Positions 26,854-37,329 are shown, counted from the stretch's first letter. The stretch is 45,076 nt of DNA from an uncultured Thermogutta sp. (GCA_937128505.1 CAKZMM010000024.1:1-45076), one strand, 5' to 3'. Numbers and translations: made by a program. The notes: generated from the letters alone by a model not told the origin.

Positions 26854-29565
26854 CTAGTCGGTATAGCGACGCGGCCGTTCCCACATTCGCCGCTGCCACT
26901 CGGGATCCCACCGGAAGCTAAAGTCCGCCTTAATTTCCTCAAGCCATTGCTGATACATTTCGGCTTGGTCCTGCCGGGCCGCCCCCACGTAAAAGATGAA
27001 CGGTTGTTTCAGCATCTGCTCCCACAACACCTCGGGTGAAGGATTACTCTCCAGCAGCCGGATGACATAAGCCGCGGTTTGCGGATGGTTCATGGCCACG
27101 GCAATTTGCCCGGGCGAAAGTGAAAAAACAGTTCGCATGAACTCATGGCCGGGTCGGTCCACACCTTTTACCTCGCTAATTCGCGGCGGGGCCTGCATCC
27201 AAAACGGCGGCAATGCCCCGGATGTAAGCCAGCTAAAGGGCTGCGATTCCACTACAGTCAATCCCGCTTGGCCGGCAAGCGCTTCGGCCAGCTTGGTTCC
27301 TTTTTGCCGCGCCATTTCCGCGAGGCGATTGGCCTCTTGAAGGGCAAGTTGCCGAGCCCGCAGTGTCTTCCAAGCTACGAGGACCTTTTCCCGAGTCTGC
27401 GGCTCCGAAAAATCCGGAATTCGGCTTTCTTTTTCCTCTGTCTTCCATATCAGGTAAAAGTTCTGCTGCGGATCTTGGGCCACAGCCGGACGAAAGACCG
27501 GTAACCGCTCGAAGACTGCCTCCAACACCGAAGCCCCGGCTAAAGTGGTGGCTGAGCCGATGTCCAATTTGGCCACCTCGAAAATGCTGGATAGACCCAA
27601 TTGGCGATAATCGAGTGCGTGCTGTTTGCCCAAGGCAGCCAAGTCCGGCCGGATCGGCTCTGTTCGATTTCGTGCCTGACGGTTTTGAACCGATAGGTCG
27701 TAAAGGATTTTGTCCTCTCGATAACGGCTCAATTGACTCTCCAACTGGCCCAGCAGGTCGCGGATCTTTTCCGGCGCCTTTCGCCGCGCCAAAGTGCGCC
27801 GGATTTCGTCTTTGACTTCCTCAAGCGGTATGTAGGAAACAACCGAAGCCGCGGCTCCCCCCTCCGGTACCGGAGTGGCGGAAGTGCCCGGAGAATCCGC
27901 CGCAGTACCCGGCGACGGATTTTGCCGGGGTGCTTCCCCGGTTTGGGACGGAACTTCGCTTCCGCCAGGTGATTCCGCGCCGCCGGTTCCAGAGGGATTT
28001 ATCGCATTATCTGAGCTTGGATTCCCTGAGCTTGAAGAGATGGAGTCACCCCCTAAAGTGGCGGCTTCTGAGTTCGGGTTTTGGGCAGCCGTCCCCGCGA
28101 CCTTCTCTTCAGGCTGAAAGACTGCAAGGTGGATAAGGGGATTTCTATTAGGGCTGTGGCTTCGAATTCGTGAATTCATGGGGGGCCACTGTGCCGAGCC
28201 AGTCGCCCCGGGGCCCTCCGAAGAAGTGGGTTGCTGCCGCTCGCTAGGAAGTGGGGTTTCGGAAGCAGGCTCCCCGGCGGTACCCTTTTCCTGAGATTGT
28301 TCTACCGAAAGGGACTGTAGAGCTTGCTCCCCAGAAGTCTCCTCCGAACTCGACGGCGCCTTATTCCCCGAAGAACTACTATCCAGTTGAGGAGTACTAG
28401 CACTACCAGGCTGGGAAGTAGTTGAAACATCTGACTGTGGAGCGGCGGTATCCGTCTGATTTGTACTCGGCGGAATGACAGGCGTTGCCGGTAACCCGCT
28501 TGAGGGCAGTTGGTCATAGGAAGGTACTGCGGTAGAGGTTCCGACAGGATTGTCCGCGGTTTCACCCGTGGGACTTTGTCCGGCATCGGACGGTTGCTCA
28601 GTCGCCGGGGGAGATGGAGACGATGGAGAAGCCGGTGCCGCGGCCGCAGGTCCGGGGGAGACAGTCTCGGGTTTTGTCGGTGGCATCGTCGGGAGCGACT
28701 CCCGCCTGTACAGCCGATCCTTTTGCTCGTTGTAAAAACGCTCGACCTCTTCGTCGGTAACCGCGCCCAGGTCTACAAATTTATCAAACGGAGCCACCAA
28801 ATACTCTAGCGCCACTTGTTTCGGCTCGGCAAAACCCAGGTCGGGTGAATCGGGATCATCCACCTGAAGTCGATGGGCATCGAAAAGTTCGCGCAATTCC
28901 TTCTCTGAGGGACTTTCTTGAACTTGTGAAATGAATCGTTCGACCGGCAGCTCAACGGATTCAATGGTTACCATCCGATTAAAACGTTGGAAGTAATCCC
29001 ACCTTTGAGCCGGAGTGAAGCTGGCAAGACTCAGGCTGAATTGATCCATGGCCCGCAACGCTAAAAGCTCCTCGCGCAAGGCTCTGAACAAGGAATCCTC
29101 GGAAACACCTAGCTGAGCAAGGATGCCGCGGACGGTATCCGCGGTGACATAGCCCTGGGTCAAATCTCCTATAAAGTAGTTAATAGCCCTATTGTCGACT
29201 TCCAGCCCCAATCGCTCGGCGTACCGACTGAGGAGCCACCGTTCGACGACCGCTTCTTCTGAAGTCCCGCCGATCTGGTTCAGCACGCTCTGGACAACCC
29301 GGGGATCGCCACCCGCTTGCTGGATTGCCTCGGCCAAAAACATCAGGAAACGCACTACGGTGCCCCGCTGCCGTGTGAGGTCAACGAGGGTTGATTCGCG
29401 AATCTCCCCAAACCGAGTTTCGGCCACCAAGGGATTCGACACGGGCCCGGAGCCCAAACCTTGCATAATCACCGGCAATATCACAAAACCGAACATCGCC
29501 AGCACACCAAGGCAAGCAAGCATGAGCTTTCGGTGCCGGCGGAAAAATGTGAACGGGCTACGCAC
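26854..29565 (-). CDS. PpiD/SurA-like membrane-anchored chaperone with low-complexity insert
   Basis: This 903-residue protein starts at GTG 29565 (GGAG eight bases upstream) with a basic stretch and one membrane anchor (LMLACLGVLAMFGFVILPVIM), as in PpiD. Residues 45-285 look like the SurA-N/PpiD chaperone helices, including RWLLSRYAERLGLEVDNRAINYFI and a TDEEVERFYNEQKDRLY segment. The matching second half (VKDEIRRTLARRKAPEKI) comes only near residue 580. Between them is an insert of about 290 residues made almost wholly of Ser, Pro, Thr, Gly, Ala, Glu and Gln. No parvulin catalytic domain could be made out. It probably holds folding outer proteins at the membrane; isomerase activity is doubtful. 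It converges on glgB. Confidence 0.7.
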   Translation of the reverse strand: MRSPFTFFRRHRKLMLACLGVLAMFGFVILPVIMQGLGSGPVSNPLVAETRFGEIRESTLVDLTRQRGTVVRFLMFLAEAIQQAGGDPRVVQSVLNQIGGTSEEAVVERWLLSRYAERLGLEVDNRAINYFIGDLTQGYVTADTVRGILAQLGVSEDSLFRALREELLALRAMDQFSLSLASFTPAQRWDYFQRFNRMVTIESVELPVERFISQVQESPSEKELRELFDAHRLQVDDPDSPDLGFAEPKQVALEYLVAPFDKFVDLGAVTDEEVERFYNEQKDRLYRRESLPTMPPTKPETVSPGPAAAAPASPSSPSPPATEQPSDAGQSPTGETADNPVGTSTAVPSYDQLPSSGLPATPVIPPSTNQTDTAAPQSDVSTTSQPGSASTPQLDSSSSGNKAPSSSEETSGEQALQSLSVEQSQEKGTAGEPASETPLPSERQQPTSSEGPGATGSAQWPPMNSRIRSHSPNRNPLIHLAVFQPEEKVAGTAAQNPNSEAATLGGDSISSSSGNPSSDNAINPSGTGGAESPGGSEVPSQTGEAPRQNPSPGTAADSPGTSATPVPEGGAAASVVSYIPLEEVKDEIRRTLARRKAPEKIRDLLGQLESQLSRYREDKILYDLSVQNRQARNRTEPIRPDLAALGKQHALDYRQLGLSSIFEVAKLDIGSATTLAGASVLEAVFERLPVFRPAVAQDPQQNFYLIWKTEEKESRIPDFSEPQTREKVLVAWKTLRARQLALQEANRLAEMARQKGTKLAEALAGQAGLTVVESQPFSWLTSGALPPFWMQAPPRISEVKGVDRPGHEFMRTVFSLSPGQIAVAMNHPQTAAYVIRLLESNPSPEVLWEQMLKQPFIFYVGAARQDQAEMYQQWLEEIKADFSFRWDPEWQRRMWERPRRYTD

Positions 29566-31404
29566 GGGATTTGCTCCAAACGGGTGAATGTTTTTGAACC
29601 GCTGATAATTCTCTCTGTTAAGAAACCGCAGCCTAAAACTCCGGAAGTTTATTTCAAGCCCGCAGATTTCCGGGTCACCCGCTTGAGCCCTGCGGGCGCG
29701 AGGTTTAATTATCCCCAGTTACCTCGCAAATCCGAAAGCTGAACAAGTACGGTTATTCTCCCAGCAACGAAAATTTCCTGCAATGCCAAGCGATTCCAAA
29801 GAACATATCCGATCTGATCTTCCGAGACACGTGCGAACACCAAGCCATACTTTTTTAGTCGAAGGACCCAACACCACCGTTGAAAGCGGCCCAATACCTC
29901 GACATCAAAAAAGCTCATGGAAGGAAAGAGGACTAAGGAAAGGCGAGCAAAGACGAAATGAGCAAAAACCCTTAAAGGTGTCCGGGGACTTGGAGCATTT
30001 TGAAGATCACGCGAACTTGCCAATTCCTTTCTGCTGAGCACGGGGATCAACTAATCGGGTGCTCAGGGCAATCTTTTTGCTCCGTCATATGAGATTGAGA
30101 TTTGGCATTCTAATTTTTGGCACTCTATTCTTAAGGAAAATTAATCTCGATTAATCTCGATCAACTTTTCCATCATTCAGAGCGTTAGAGCAACAAAGTT
30201 TTATATTTGCAGCGAAGTATAAGGAAGGCTTTATGCGTTTGACACTTACGGCAATGGAATTTGCTGACACCCTCAAATAAGTGGTACCTGACTGACGATC
30301 AGAACTGCGCACCATTAAGAGAACTGCGAACTACTAATAATTCGGTTGCTGGTGACTATGCTTACCTCACGCCCTCATACCGAGCGCCAACGATCGCGGC
30401 ACTAATAATAACAATCTTGGTGTACTAAGTGATCATCGACGCGCCGTTTTACCGCCCGATTACCCTCTAGACTTTTTACACGGTTGTCCTTAAAGACTAA
30501 CTAAGACCGATAGGTAAAAATCGAAATTGGTCTCCGGGGGGGCCGCGTAATGAATTTTCAACCAAAGTTCTAGGCTTTAACGATTCCTTCGGCGCGACGA
30601 TCGATTTCCGCAACTTGACAGCTTGGGACCAAACTCGAAAAGAAGTTTTACTTTTTAGTCCGGTTTCCTTTAGATTCTTCTAGGGATGGGTATTGACAGA
30701 CAAAAATCTCATAGCCTCTTTCAGAGACTTTGTGAGGGCTTAGCACACGCAGCTAAAGTCAGTCGGCCTAGCAACGCGATGCTTCGGTACTTGGTCATCC
30801 TCTGGACATGGACTGACTATTAGGCTCACAAAGGCACTGCGATACGTTTGTAACTCGGCCGACTTATGTTACACCCGGAGCTCATTTTTACGGATAACGC
30901 TCACCGGTCATTGATTACGTGGAACTTAAGCTTTTGAAATAAACTCGTTGGCTTAATAGTCCCCCATGAGTTTACCCAGTCCTCGCAGAAGATCAGTTCG
31001 AATACAAATAAAATGATCGTTGCATCAGATGTCGAAAGCCCATCCAGTTGGTACCGGTGTTTGTTTAAAGCTCTCGTTATCACCGCGCGTCAAACGCCCA
31101 AGCCATAGTCGCCAAGCACAAATTTTCTGAAGATAGTGAGGTATAGGTTTGGGGTTGAACTTATAGGGTCCAAAGCTTAATAGCCCTTGCTTTCTGAGTT
31201 TTTGAAAGAGTGTAAATTCAAAACAGCGTAAATTAACAGAGGGTGAAAAGCGGGAAGTAGCAGGACGAATCGCCGCTCCGAAACCGCTGAAAATTCAGTC
31301 GCTCAATCTGTTGATAGCCCATATCTTTATTGGAGTCGGGTTCTCCCTCAGTCATTGACGAACGGAGTAGAAAACGAAGAAATCTGGGAATTCGGCCTTT
31401 AACC
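29566..31404. other. 1.8 kb spacer without a recognisable gene
   Basis: This is the longest non-coding stretch in the window, and it lies between a leftward gene and rightward topA. All frames are short and lack motifs. TTAATCTCGA is repeated head to tail at 30141-30160, and AGAACTGCG recurs near 30300-30330. No RNA gene signature was recognised on either strand. Promoters for both flanking genes should lie here but none was clear. Confidence 0.45.
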
Positions 31405-34059
31405 ATGGCAAAACGTTCTAAATCCTCGGAAGGAAAATCGCTGGTCATCGTCGAGTCCCCGACCAAAGCGCGGACCATAAGCCGTTTTCTTGGTAATGGG
31501 TTCCAGGTGGAGGCCAGTATGGGCCATATCCGTGATCTCCCTGAGGGAGCGAAGGAGGTTCCTGAAGAGTACCGGAAGCACCCCTCGGGACGTCTCGGAG
31601 TACATGTGGAACATCAATTTCAGCCCTTGTACATAATCCCTCGGGATAAGCAGAAGCAAGTTCGGAGGCTAAAATCGGCGCTCAAAGATGCTCAGCGGCT
31701 CTACCTCGCCACAGACGAAGATCGCGAGGGAGAAGCCATCAGTTGGCACTTGTGCGAGGTTTTACATCCCAAGATTCCCGTTCATCGCCTAGTTTTTCAC
31801 GAAATCACGCGTGAAAGCATTCTGGAAGCTTTAGGATCACCGCGGGACATCGATTTGCGCCTTGTTCGGGCGCAGGAAGCTCGGCGGATTTTGGACCGGC
31901 TTTTCGGGTACGAAGTTTCGCCGCTTTTGTGGCGGAAGGTAGGACCTCGGCTTTCCGCCGGTCGTGTGCAAAGCGTGGCCGTCCGACTTGTGGTAGGGCG
32001 AGAACGCCAACGCATGGCTTTTCGATCTGCCACCTTTTGGGATCTAGTCGGTCAGTTCCGCAAGGAAGGAAGCGAACCGTTTCAGGCCGCGCTAGTCTCG
32101 GTGGGTGGGCGGCGAATTCCTCAGGGGCGCGATTTTGATCCGGCAACCGGTTCCCTTAAAGATTCCACGCTCCTTTGGTTGGACGAGGCGGCAGCGCGTA
32201 ATTTGTGCGACCGCCTTAGGGGCCGTGAGGTTCGCGTCCTGGAAGTTGAGCAAAAGCCTTTTATATTGCGCCCGGCACCCCCGTTCACAACGAGCACGCT
32301 TCAACAGGAGGCAAATCGCAAATTCGGGTTTAGTGCCCGCTATACCATGCAGCTTGCTCAATCCCTCTACGAAAACGGGCACATTACGTACATGCGTACC
32401 GATTCTACTCAATTGGCGGCGGTAGCCGTCGAAGCAGCCCGCGAGATCATCCGCCAGCACTACGGGCTGGAGTATTTGCCCAGAGAAGCCCGGGTTTATC
32501 GCACGCGGGTCCGCAATGCCCAGGAAGCGCACGAGGCCATTCGTCCTGCGGGACATCCATTCACTGCGCCGGAGGATTTGCGATCCGTTCTTTCGGCAGA
32601 CGAGTGGAGAGTGTATGAGCTGATATGGAAACGGACGATCGCCTCCCAAATGGTTGATGCCCGAGGGTATCGCGTCAGTGTTGCCCTCGGAATCGAGGAT
32701 TCGCGCTTCGAGGTGGTGGGGCGGACCATCGAATTTGCCGGATACCTGAGGGCCTATGTGGAAGGAACCGACGAATCAGACGTAGAGGCCGCCGAGCCGC
32801 AGGCAGTATTGCCCCTACTACGGCCGGGAGAAGCCGTCGAATGTTTAACTCTGGAGCCGAAAAGTCACACGACGCAACCCCCGCCGCGGTATAGCGAAGC
32901 CACCTTGATTCGCTGCCTGGAGGAGATGGGAATCGGTCGGCCCAGCACCTACGCGACGATCATCGATACCATCCTTTCCCGAAATTACGTTTTTAAGCGT
33001 GGGAGTTCTTTAGTTCCCACCTGGTTGGGGATGGCCGTCACCCAGCTTCTCGAGGAGCACTTAGCCGAGCTGGTCGACTATCAGTTCACCGCTCAAATGG
33101 AAGAAGAGTTAGATGCAATTAGCCGTGGCGAATTGGACCACGTCGCATATTTGGCAAAATTCTATTATGGAAACGATCATCCGGGGCTGAAGAAGTTATT
33201 GGAAGAAAAGTTGGCCGAACTTCGGGCTGCGGATGTCAACCGCATGCTCATTGGTCAGCCGGAGGGGTCAGGGCCGCAAAGTGCGCCGATTTACGTGCGA
33301 ATCGGTCGGTTTGGCCCGTACATTGAGCAGGGGGCGCGGCGCGCACCCTTGCCAAAGAATCTGGCACCCGATGAGTTGACGGTCGATAAAGCCTTGGAGT
33401 TATTCACACAAGCTGAGCAAGAAGAACAACCAATCGGTTACTGCCCGAAAACCGGCAAACCGATTTACCTGCGCACGGGCCGGTACGGGCCATACATTCA
33501 AAGGGGCGATGCCACCGACGGCCAAAAACCGGAACAAGTGTCGTTACTGCGGGGAATGAAGCCCGAGGAGGTCACGCTGGATTTGGCGCTAAAACTTTTG
33601 GCCCTTCCCCGAGATCTTGGAGTCCACCCGGAAACCGGTGATAGGGTACTCATCCATAATGGGCGGTTTGGCCCGTTTGTTGAATGTGGGAAGCAAACGC
33701 GATCGCTTCCCGCGGATGTCTCACCATTTGAGATCACCCTGGAGCAAGCATTAGCCCTATTAGCGGCGCCAAAGACCTTTCGACGGCGGCGAAGCAGCGA
33801 ACCTATTCGCACTTTTCCTGAGGGCCCCAATGGGGAGCCTGCCATTCGGGTGATGAACGGTCGCTATGGGCCTTACGTTACCGACGGCACCATCAACGCT
33901 TCCATCCCACGGGAACTTTCACCGGAAGAAATCACTGAGTCTCAAGCCCGTAATCTTCTGCTTCAACGGGCCAGCCAGCCGCCATCAAGTCCGGGCCGGA
34001 GAAGGCGATCTCAAAGTGTGGCAGCACGCAGCAGCAAAGGTAATAATTCTGTTGAATGA
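31405..34059 (+). CDS. topA: DNA topoisomerase I (type IA)
   Basis: It relaxes negative supercoils by passing single strands. The 884-residue protein has the Toprim domain with VIVESPTKARTI near the start and ATDEDREGEAISWHL. The nucleophile Tyr329 is in ITYMRTDSTQL. The CAP-like region includes RLSAGRVQSVAVRLV and the ATLIRCLEEMGIGRPSTYATI block is typical. The C terminus has four repeats with a GRxGPYI/FV core (GRFGPYIEQG, GRYGPYIQRG, GRFGPFVECG, GRYGPYVTDG) in place of the four-cysteine zinc fingers of E. coli TopA, as in many bacterial forms. It ends in a basic Ser/Arg-rich tail. ATG at 31405 fits the family start; its ribosome binding site is weak. Confidence 0.96.
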   Translation: MAKRSKSSEGKSLVIVESPTKARTISRFLGNGFQVEASMGHIRDLPEGAKEVPEEYRKHPSGRLGVHVEHQFQPLYIIPRDKQKQVRRLKSALKDAQRLYLATDEDREGEAISWHLCEVLHPKIPVHRLVFHEITRESILEALGSPRDIDLRLVRAQEARRILDRLFGYEVSPLLWRKVGPRLSAGRVQSVAVRLVVGRERQRMAFRSATFWDLVGQFRKEGSEPFQAALVSVGGRRIPQGRDFDPATGSLKDSTLLWLDEAAARNLCDRLRGREVRVLEVEQKPFILRPAPPFTTSTLQQEANRKFGFSARYTMQLAQSLYENGHITYMRTDSTQLAAVAVEAAREIIRQHYGLEYLPREARVYRTRVRNAQEAHEAIRPAGHPFTAPEDLRSVLSADEWRVYELIWKRTIASQMVDARGYRVSVALGIEDSRFEVVGRTIEFAGYLRAYVEGTDESDVEAAEPQAVLPLLRPGEAVECLTLEPKSHTTQPPPRYSEATLIRCLEEMGIGRPSTYATIIDTILSRNYVFKRGSSLVPTWLGMAVTQLLEEHLAELVDYQFTAQMEEELDAISRGELDHVAYLAKFYYGNDHPGLKKLLEEKLAELRAADVNRMLIGQPEGSGPQSAPIYVRIGRFGPYIEQGARRAPLPKNLAPDELTVDKALELFTQAEQEEQPIGYCPKTGKPIYLRTGRYGPYIQRGDATDGQKPEQVSLLRGMKPEEVTLDLALKLLALPRDLGVHPETGDRVLIHNGRFGPFVECGKQTRSLPADVSPFEITLEQALALLAAPKTFRRRRSSEPIRTFPEGPNGEPAIRVMNGRYGPYVTDGTINASIPRELSPEEITESQARNLLLQRASQPPSSPGRRRRSQSVAARSSKGNNSVE

Positions 34060-34482
34060 GTCGAGCCATCTGTTTGCTCAATGTGCTCGGGATCCGTTCG
34101 CGAACCTCCGTAACAAGAAGCCTTTTCCGAAGCAACAGCTTTTTCAAAAAATTAGGGACGCGGATTTAGCAGTGTTGCAATTATCCGCGCCCCACCCGAC
34201 CAACGGTAGATCGGAAAATCAAAGAGCCGACTCAACAGAGCCAGGGCTAAAAACCACAGACCTGCGATCCTTCGCGATTTTTTGAATCCTCCGGCTTACC
34301 TGACCTTCTCGCTTACTTGCACTAGGTCGAATTGTCGCAGTTGCCCGAGCCGCCACCAAAAAAGGTGCAACTCGGACTTGCTTCCGATTGGCCAGAGGAC
34401 AAAGCAGGCGCATCAGATTCATCATAAGTCAGGGTACCTCGCGGGTTTTTCCGAGTCCCTTGCTTAACGATTCACGAAACTT
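34060..34482. other. Convergent spacer between topA and the M56 gene
   Basis: No gene recognised. I looked for a bidirectional terminator between the two converging genes and found no convincing stem with T-runs. Confidence 0.4.
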
Positions 34483-37137
34483 TTAATCCCGCGAGATACG
34501 TTCGCGCAACTGACCCATCTGGTCCCGAAGCTCGCGAACCTGGGCACCAAGTTCCTCAATCGCCTGCTTCAAAACTTGAAGCTCCCCGAGCAAGTCTCGC
34601 GGTGGACCGGCTCCCGGCCTTGGGCCCGCAGGCGGAACCATTACTGGAGGTACTGGTTCGCCTCGAAGCCGGCGTAGGGTCATCTCTACTGCCGCCGCTT
34701 GCTCCATCAAGCCGGCAGCCCGCAGATGCTCAATAGCCGCCTCCAAATGATGGATCCGCCGCTCGCGCTCCTCGGGGGGCATCTGTGCGACGCGCGGTGG
34801 CACCGGGGGAATGCCCGGTTCAGGCCGCCCTTCGATCCGCGGACGCCGTTGTTCCGCCTCGCGTTCTAGTCTTTCAAGCTCTGCTGTTACTCGCTCAATC
34901 TGCTGTCGCAATTCTGCTATTCGACCCTCCGCTCGTTCATGTTCCGCCCGAGCTAATTGCTCTCGCAATTCTGCCATATGCCGACGCAATCGTTCCATTG
35001 CGACGATCGGGCGCTGGGGTTCCCTCTGTTGCAATTCAGCCAGCCGGGCCTGAATCTCGCGCAATTCCCTTTCAAGCTGCTCTGCCCGATCCGGTCGCTC
35101 CCTGCCGATCCGCGCTAATTCCTCCCGCAGCTCCGCCGCACGCTGCTCGAGTTTCCGCCGCAGCTCAACCACTTCGGGCGGAGGACCTGGAGCTCTTCGT
35201 GCCTCCGGTGGCGGCTCGCGACGCTCGCCCTCACGCTCATGGGGCGGTCGATCCCGGCGCTCGCCTTCGCGACCGGGCCCCGCCGGGCGGTCAGGTCGCT
35301 CTGCTCGGTCGGGACGATCCGGGTGTTCCGGCCGATCCGGACGATCACCCTCTCGAGGACCCCTTGCTTCCGGCTGGTCGGGTTGTTCCCGCTCTTGCAC
35401 GGCTGCAAAAACTCCCGTCGAATCCGAAGATCCTACGCCCGGAAGGCCCGTCATCCATTCGCTCGGACCTCCAATCACTGTAAGACAACTCAAGACGGCC
35501 GCACCTAGGAGCGTACGTTCCCAAAAATGCTGTCCGATTTTCATCTCTGACTCTCCTTGCACTTTGAGCCACTTTACACGCACACCGCCGACACAACCCA
35601 CACTACCCACCGCTAGAGTGCCGATCAAAGCCAAGGCGACCAGCCTCCGCACTCCGCTCAATTTTTGGGGAGTCGATCCCCTTTTTGCCAAAGCTACAAG
35701 CCGTTTTACACGCCGGGCAAAAAACGATCGATTGTGCCCTAAAGAGAGAGCCATACCGGCCGGGGCCAACCAAAGCCGCCGGCATTCCCGCCCATATCGA
35801 AGCAGTATGTCCGCTAAAAGGATCGGTCCGTTGGGCAGGGCGGTCACGGCTTCGTCCGCAGCAAGCTCACTACTTTTCCGCAAATAAACCCCCAAAAGCC
35901 AAGCAAAAGGATTCCACCATTGAAATGCGGCGGCAAACCGAGCAAGCATCTGCCACCAAGGATCCCCCGCCGCTAAATGAGCCAACTCGTGGACCAGAAT
36001 GGCCTGGCACTGCTCCGTGCGAAATTGCTTTTCGAAACTTTGAGGAATAATCAGTGTCGGATATCGTAGGCCAAAAGCTGCCGGTACCTCGAGCCACGAG
36101 CTTATCAGTACCCGTACGGGTCGCTTCAAGCCAACCTCGCGAGCTATTTGGCTTACCTGGAGGCGAAGCTCCGCCGAGCATCCTTCAACCGCCTTCCGCC
36201 GTACGATGGCTAAGATAACTCGACCCAGCGTAAGCCAAGCCAAACACACTCCAACCCCAAAAAGCCAAATTCGGCCAACCCACAGGGCAACCCACATTCC
36301 AATGTCAAAAAGACCAATAGCCTTTTTCGCTCGGCTGTTGAGTGGTTCCGCAAAAGCAGACGGATCTTCCGCAATTGATAAACCGTTGGTAGAGGCAAGC
36401 TCCATCGCTTCCGGTGCTTGGGGCAGTTTCGGTTGCTCCGTACCCTGGCTTGATACGTTGCTCCCAGACTCAGAATCAAACGATATGACCTCGTTCCCGA
36501 AAAGCGTTCCCAGTCCAGGATCCTTAACCAGAGGGACTGCACCGGGCAAAGCTGGTTTAAGATCGCTTGAGGCTCGAGGCGGTATCTCTCCGCCCCCAAG
36601 CGTCGAGGAGGACCTCCTTGAAATCTTCCCTGCAAGTGTCTCCCAAACTTCGGCCTGACGACTTTCGGCTCCAACCGTACCCGCCCTTAGAAAAAAGCCG
36701 TCAAAACCAGCCTCGCTACGTGCGTAAGGTGGATTGGGTTCCCAGGAGTCGACCCACAGGTGGCCGGATTCAGATTTAAGACTCATTCGCGGCAACTCAG
36801 GCCCTCTTGAAGCCGAATTCGCGGCGGAATGAGCGTTGGGTGCAGCGCGAAAGCCGGGTGTTTCCTCGATAGTTGGGCCCCATTGAGAAGCTGAACGAAG
36901 CTGATCTTCCCCGCTTAACTTGCTAGACAATGTCCACGCCACAAGCCAACTGAGGCCACTGATCTCCAAAATGAGAAGGAGCCAAAGCCCTACCACTCCA
37001 CCCCGCCAACAGCTCCGTTGCCACTGAGCGTTGGCGCAGAGACGACCCAAAAGCCCCGCCGCCAAAAAAACTAAGCCGCCTCCCCCCAAGAGCACACCCG
37101 CGGACACGATCGCTGTTTCCGTCAGTGTAGCTGTCAC
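34483..37137 (-). CDS. M56 (BlaR1-like) membrane metalloprotease fused to a coiled-coil domain
   Basis: This 884-residue protein starts at GTG 37137 (GAGG eight bases upstream). Two membrane segments (about residues 10-32 and 47-70), a long polar loop to about 275, and a third segment (MWVALWVGRIWLFGVGVCLAWL) precede the zinc protease domain. HELAH at 383-387 and the downstream ELAADEAV are the M56 zinc-site motifs. A fourth segment is RRLVALALIGTLAVGSVGC. In BlaR1 this protease cleaves the BlaI repressor when an outside sensor fires. Here the part after the fourth segment is not a beta-lactam sensor. From residue 532 there is a new signal-like start, a Pro/Arg/Asp/Glu-rich stretch of RPDRPE-like iterations and about 200 residues of coiled coil. 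A BlaI-type gene lies just upstream on the same strand, supporting a protease-repressor pair. Confidence 0.85.
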   Translation of the reverse strand: MTATLTETAIVSAGVLLGGGGLVFLAAGLLGRLCANAQWQRSCWRGGVVGLWLLLILEISGLSWLVAWTLSSKLSGEDQLRSASQWGPTIEETPGFRAAPNAHSAANSASRGPELPRMSLKSESGHLWVDSWEPNPPYARSEAGFDGFFLRAGTVGAESRQAEVWETLAGKISRRSSSTLGGGEIPPRASSDLKPALPGAVPLVKDPGLGTLFGNEVISFDSESGSNVSSQGTEQPKLPQAPEAMELASTNGLSIAEDPSAFAEPLNSRAKKAIGLFDIGMWVALWVGRIWLFGVGVCLAWLTLGRVILAIVRRKAVEGCSAELRLQVSQIAREVGLKRPVRVLISSWLEVPAAFGLRYPTLIIPQSFEKQFRTEQCQAILVHELAHLAAGDPWWQMLARFAAAFQWWNPFAWLLGVYLRKSSELAADEAVTALPNGPILLADILLRYGRECRRLWLAPAGMALSLGHNRSFFARRVKRLVALAKRGSTPQKLSGVRRLVALALIGTLAVGSVGCVGGVRVKWLKVQGESEMKIGQHFWERTLLGAAVLSCLTVIGGPSEWMTGLPGVGSSDSTGVFAAVQEREQPDQPEARGPREGDRPDRPEHPDRPDRAERPDRPAGPGREGERRDRPPHEREGERREPPPEARRAPGPPPEVVELRRKLEQRAAELREELARIGRERPDRAEQLERELREIQARLAELQQREPQRPIVAMERLRRHMAELREQLARAEHERAEGRIAELRQQIERVTAELERLEREAEQRRPRIEGRPEPGIPPVPPRVAQMPPEERERRIHHLEAAIEHLRAAGLMEQAAAVEMTLRRLRGEPVPPVMVPPAGPRPGAGPPRDLLGELQVLKQAIEELGAQVRELRDQMGQLRERISRD
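35544..35558 (-). promoter_or_regulatory. Internal ribosome binding site and start inside the M56 gene
   Basis: AAGGAG (35558-35553) lies exactly eight bases before an in-frame ATG (35544-35542). The ATG opens a 353-residue segment that begins like a signal peptide (MKIGQHFWERTLLGAAVLSCL). This suggests either that the coiled-coil domain was once a separate gene whose upstream stop was lost, or that it is also made on its own from the same message. Confidence 0.55.
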
Positions 37138-37283
37138 GGCCGAGGCCTCGCGGGCATAGAGTCCCTAGAATCTTCTCCAAACGCCGGGAATGCCACGATG
37201 GATGGCCCCACCACAAAGCGTGGAACCAGAGCCATATTTGTAGTCGAACCCGTTTGTGAGTAAGTCGGAGGATTGACTTCGCC

Positions 37284-37329
37284 GAAGAAATCTTCCTTAA
37301 ATGACGCTGAAGAAATCTTCCTTAAATGA
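37284..37329. repeat. 21-base direct repeat, 25-base period
   Basis: Two identical copies (37284-37304, 37309-37329) each contain the near-palindrome GAAGA-AA-TCTTC. They lie 147-192 bases upstream of the M56 start, where tandem operators could act, but no binding protein can be named. Confidence 0.7.

Noticed and set aside
34785-35483. 232-codon plus-strand frame opposite the M56 coiled-coil region
   Set aside because: It mirrors the repetitive Arg/Pro/Glu-rich coding strand; its composition is that of an antisense shadow.
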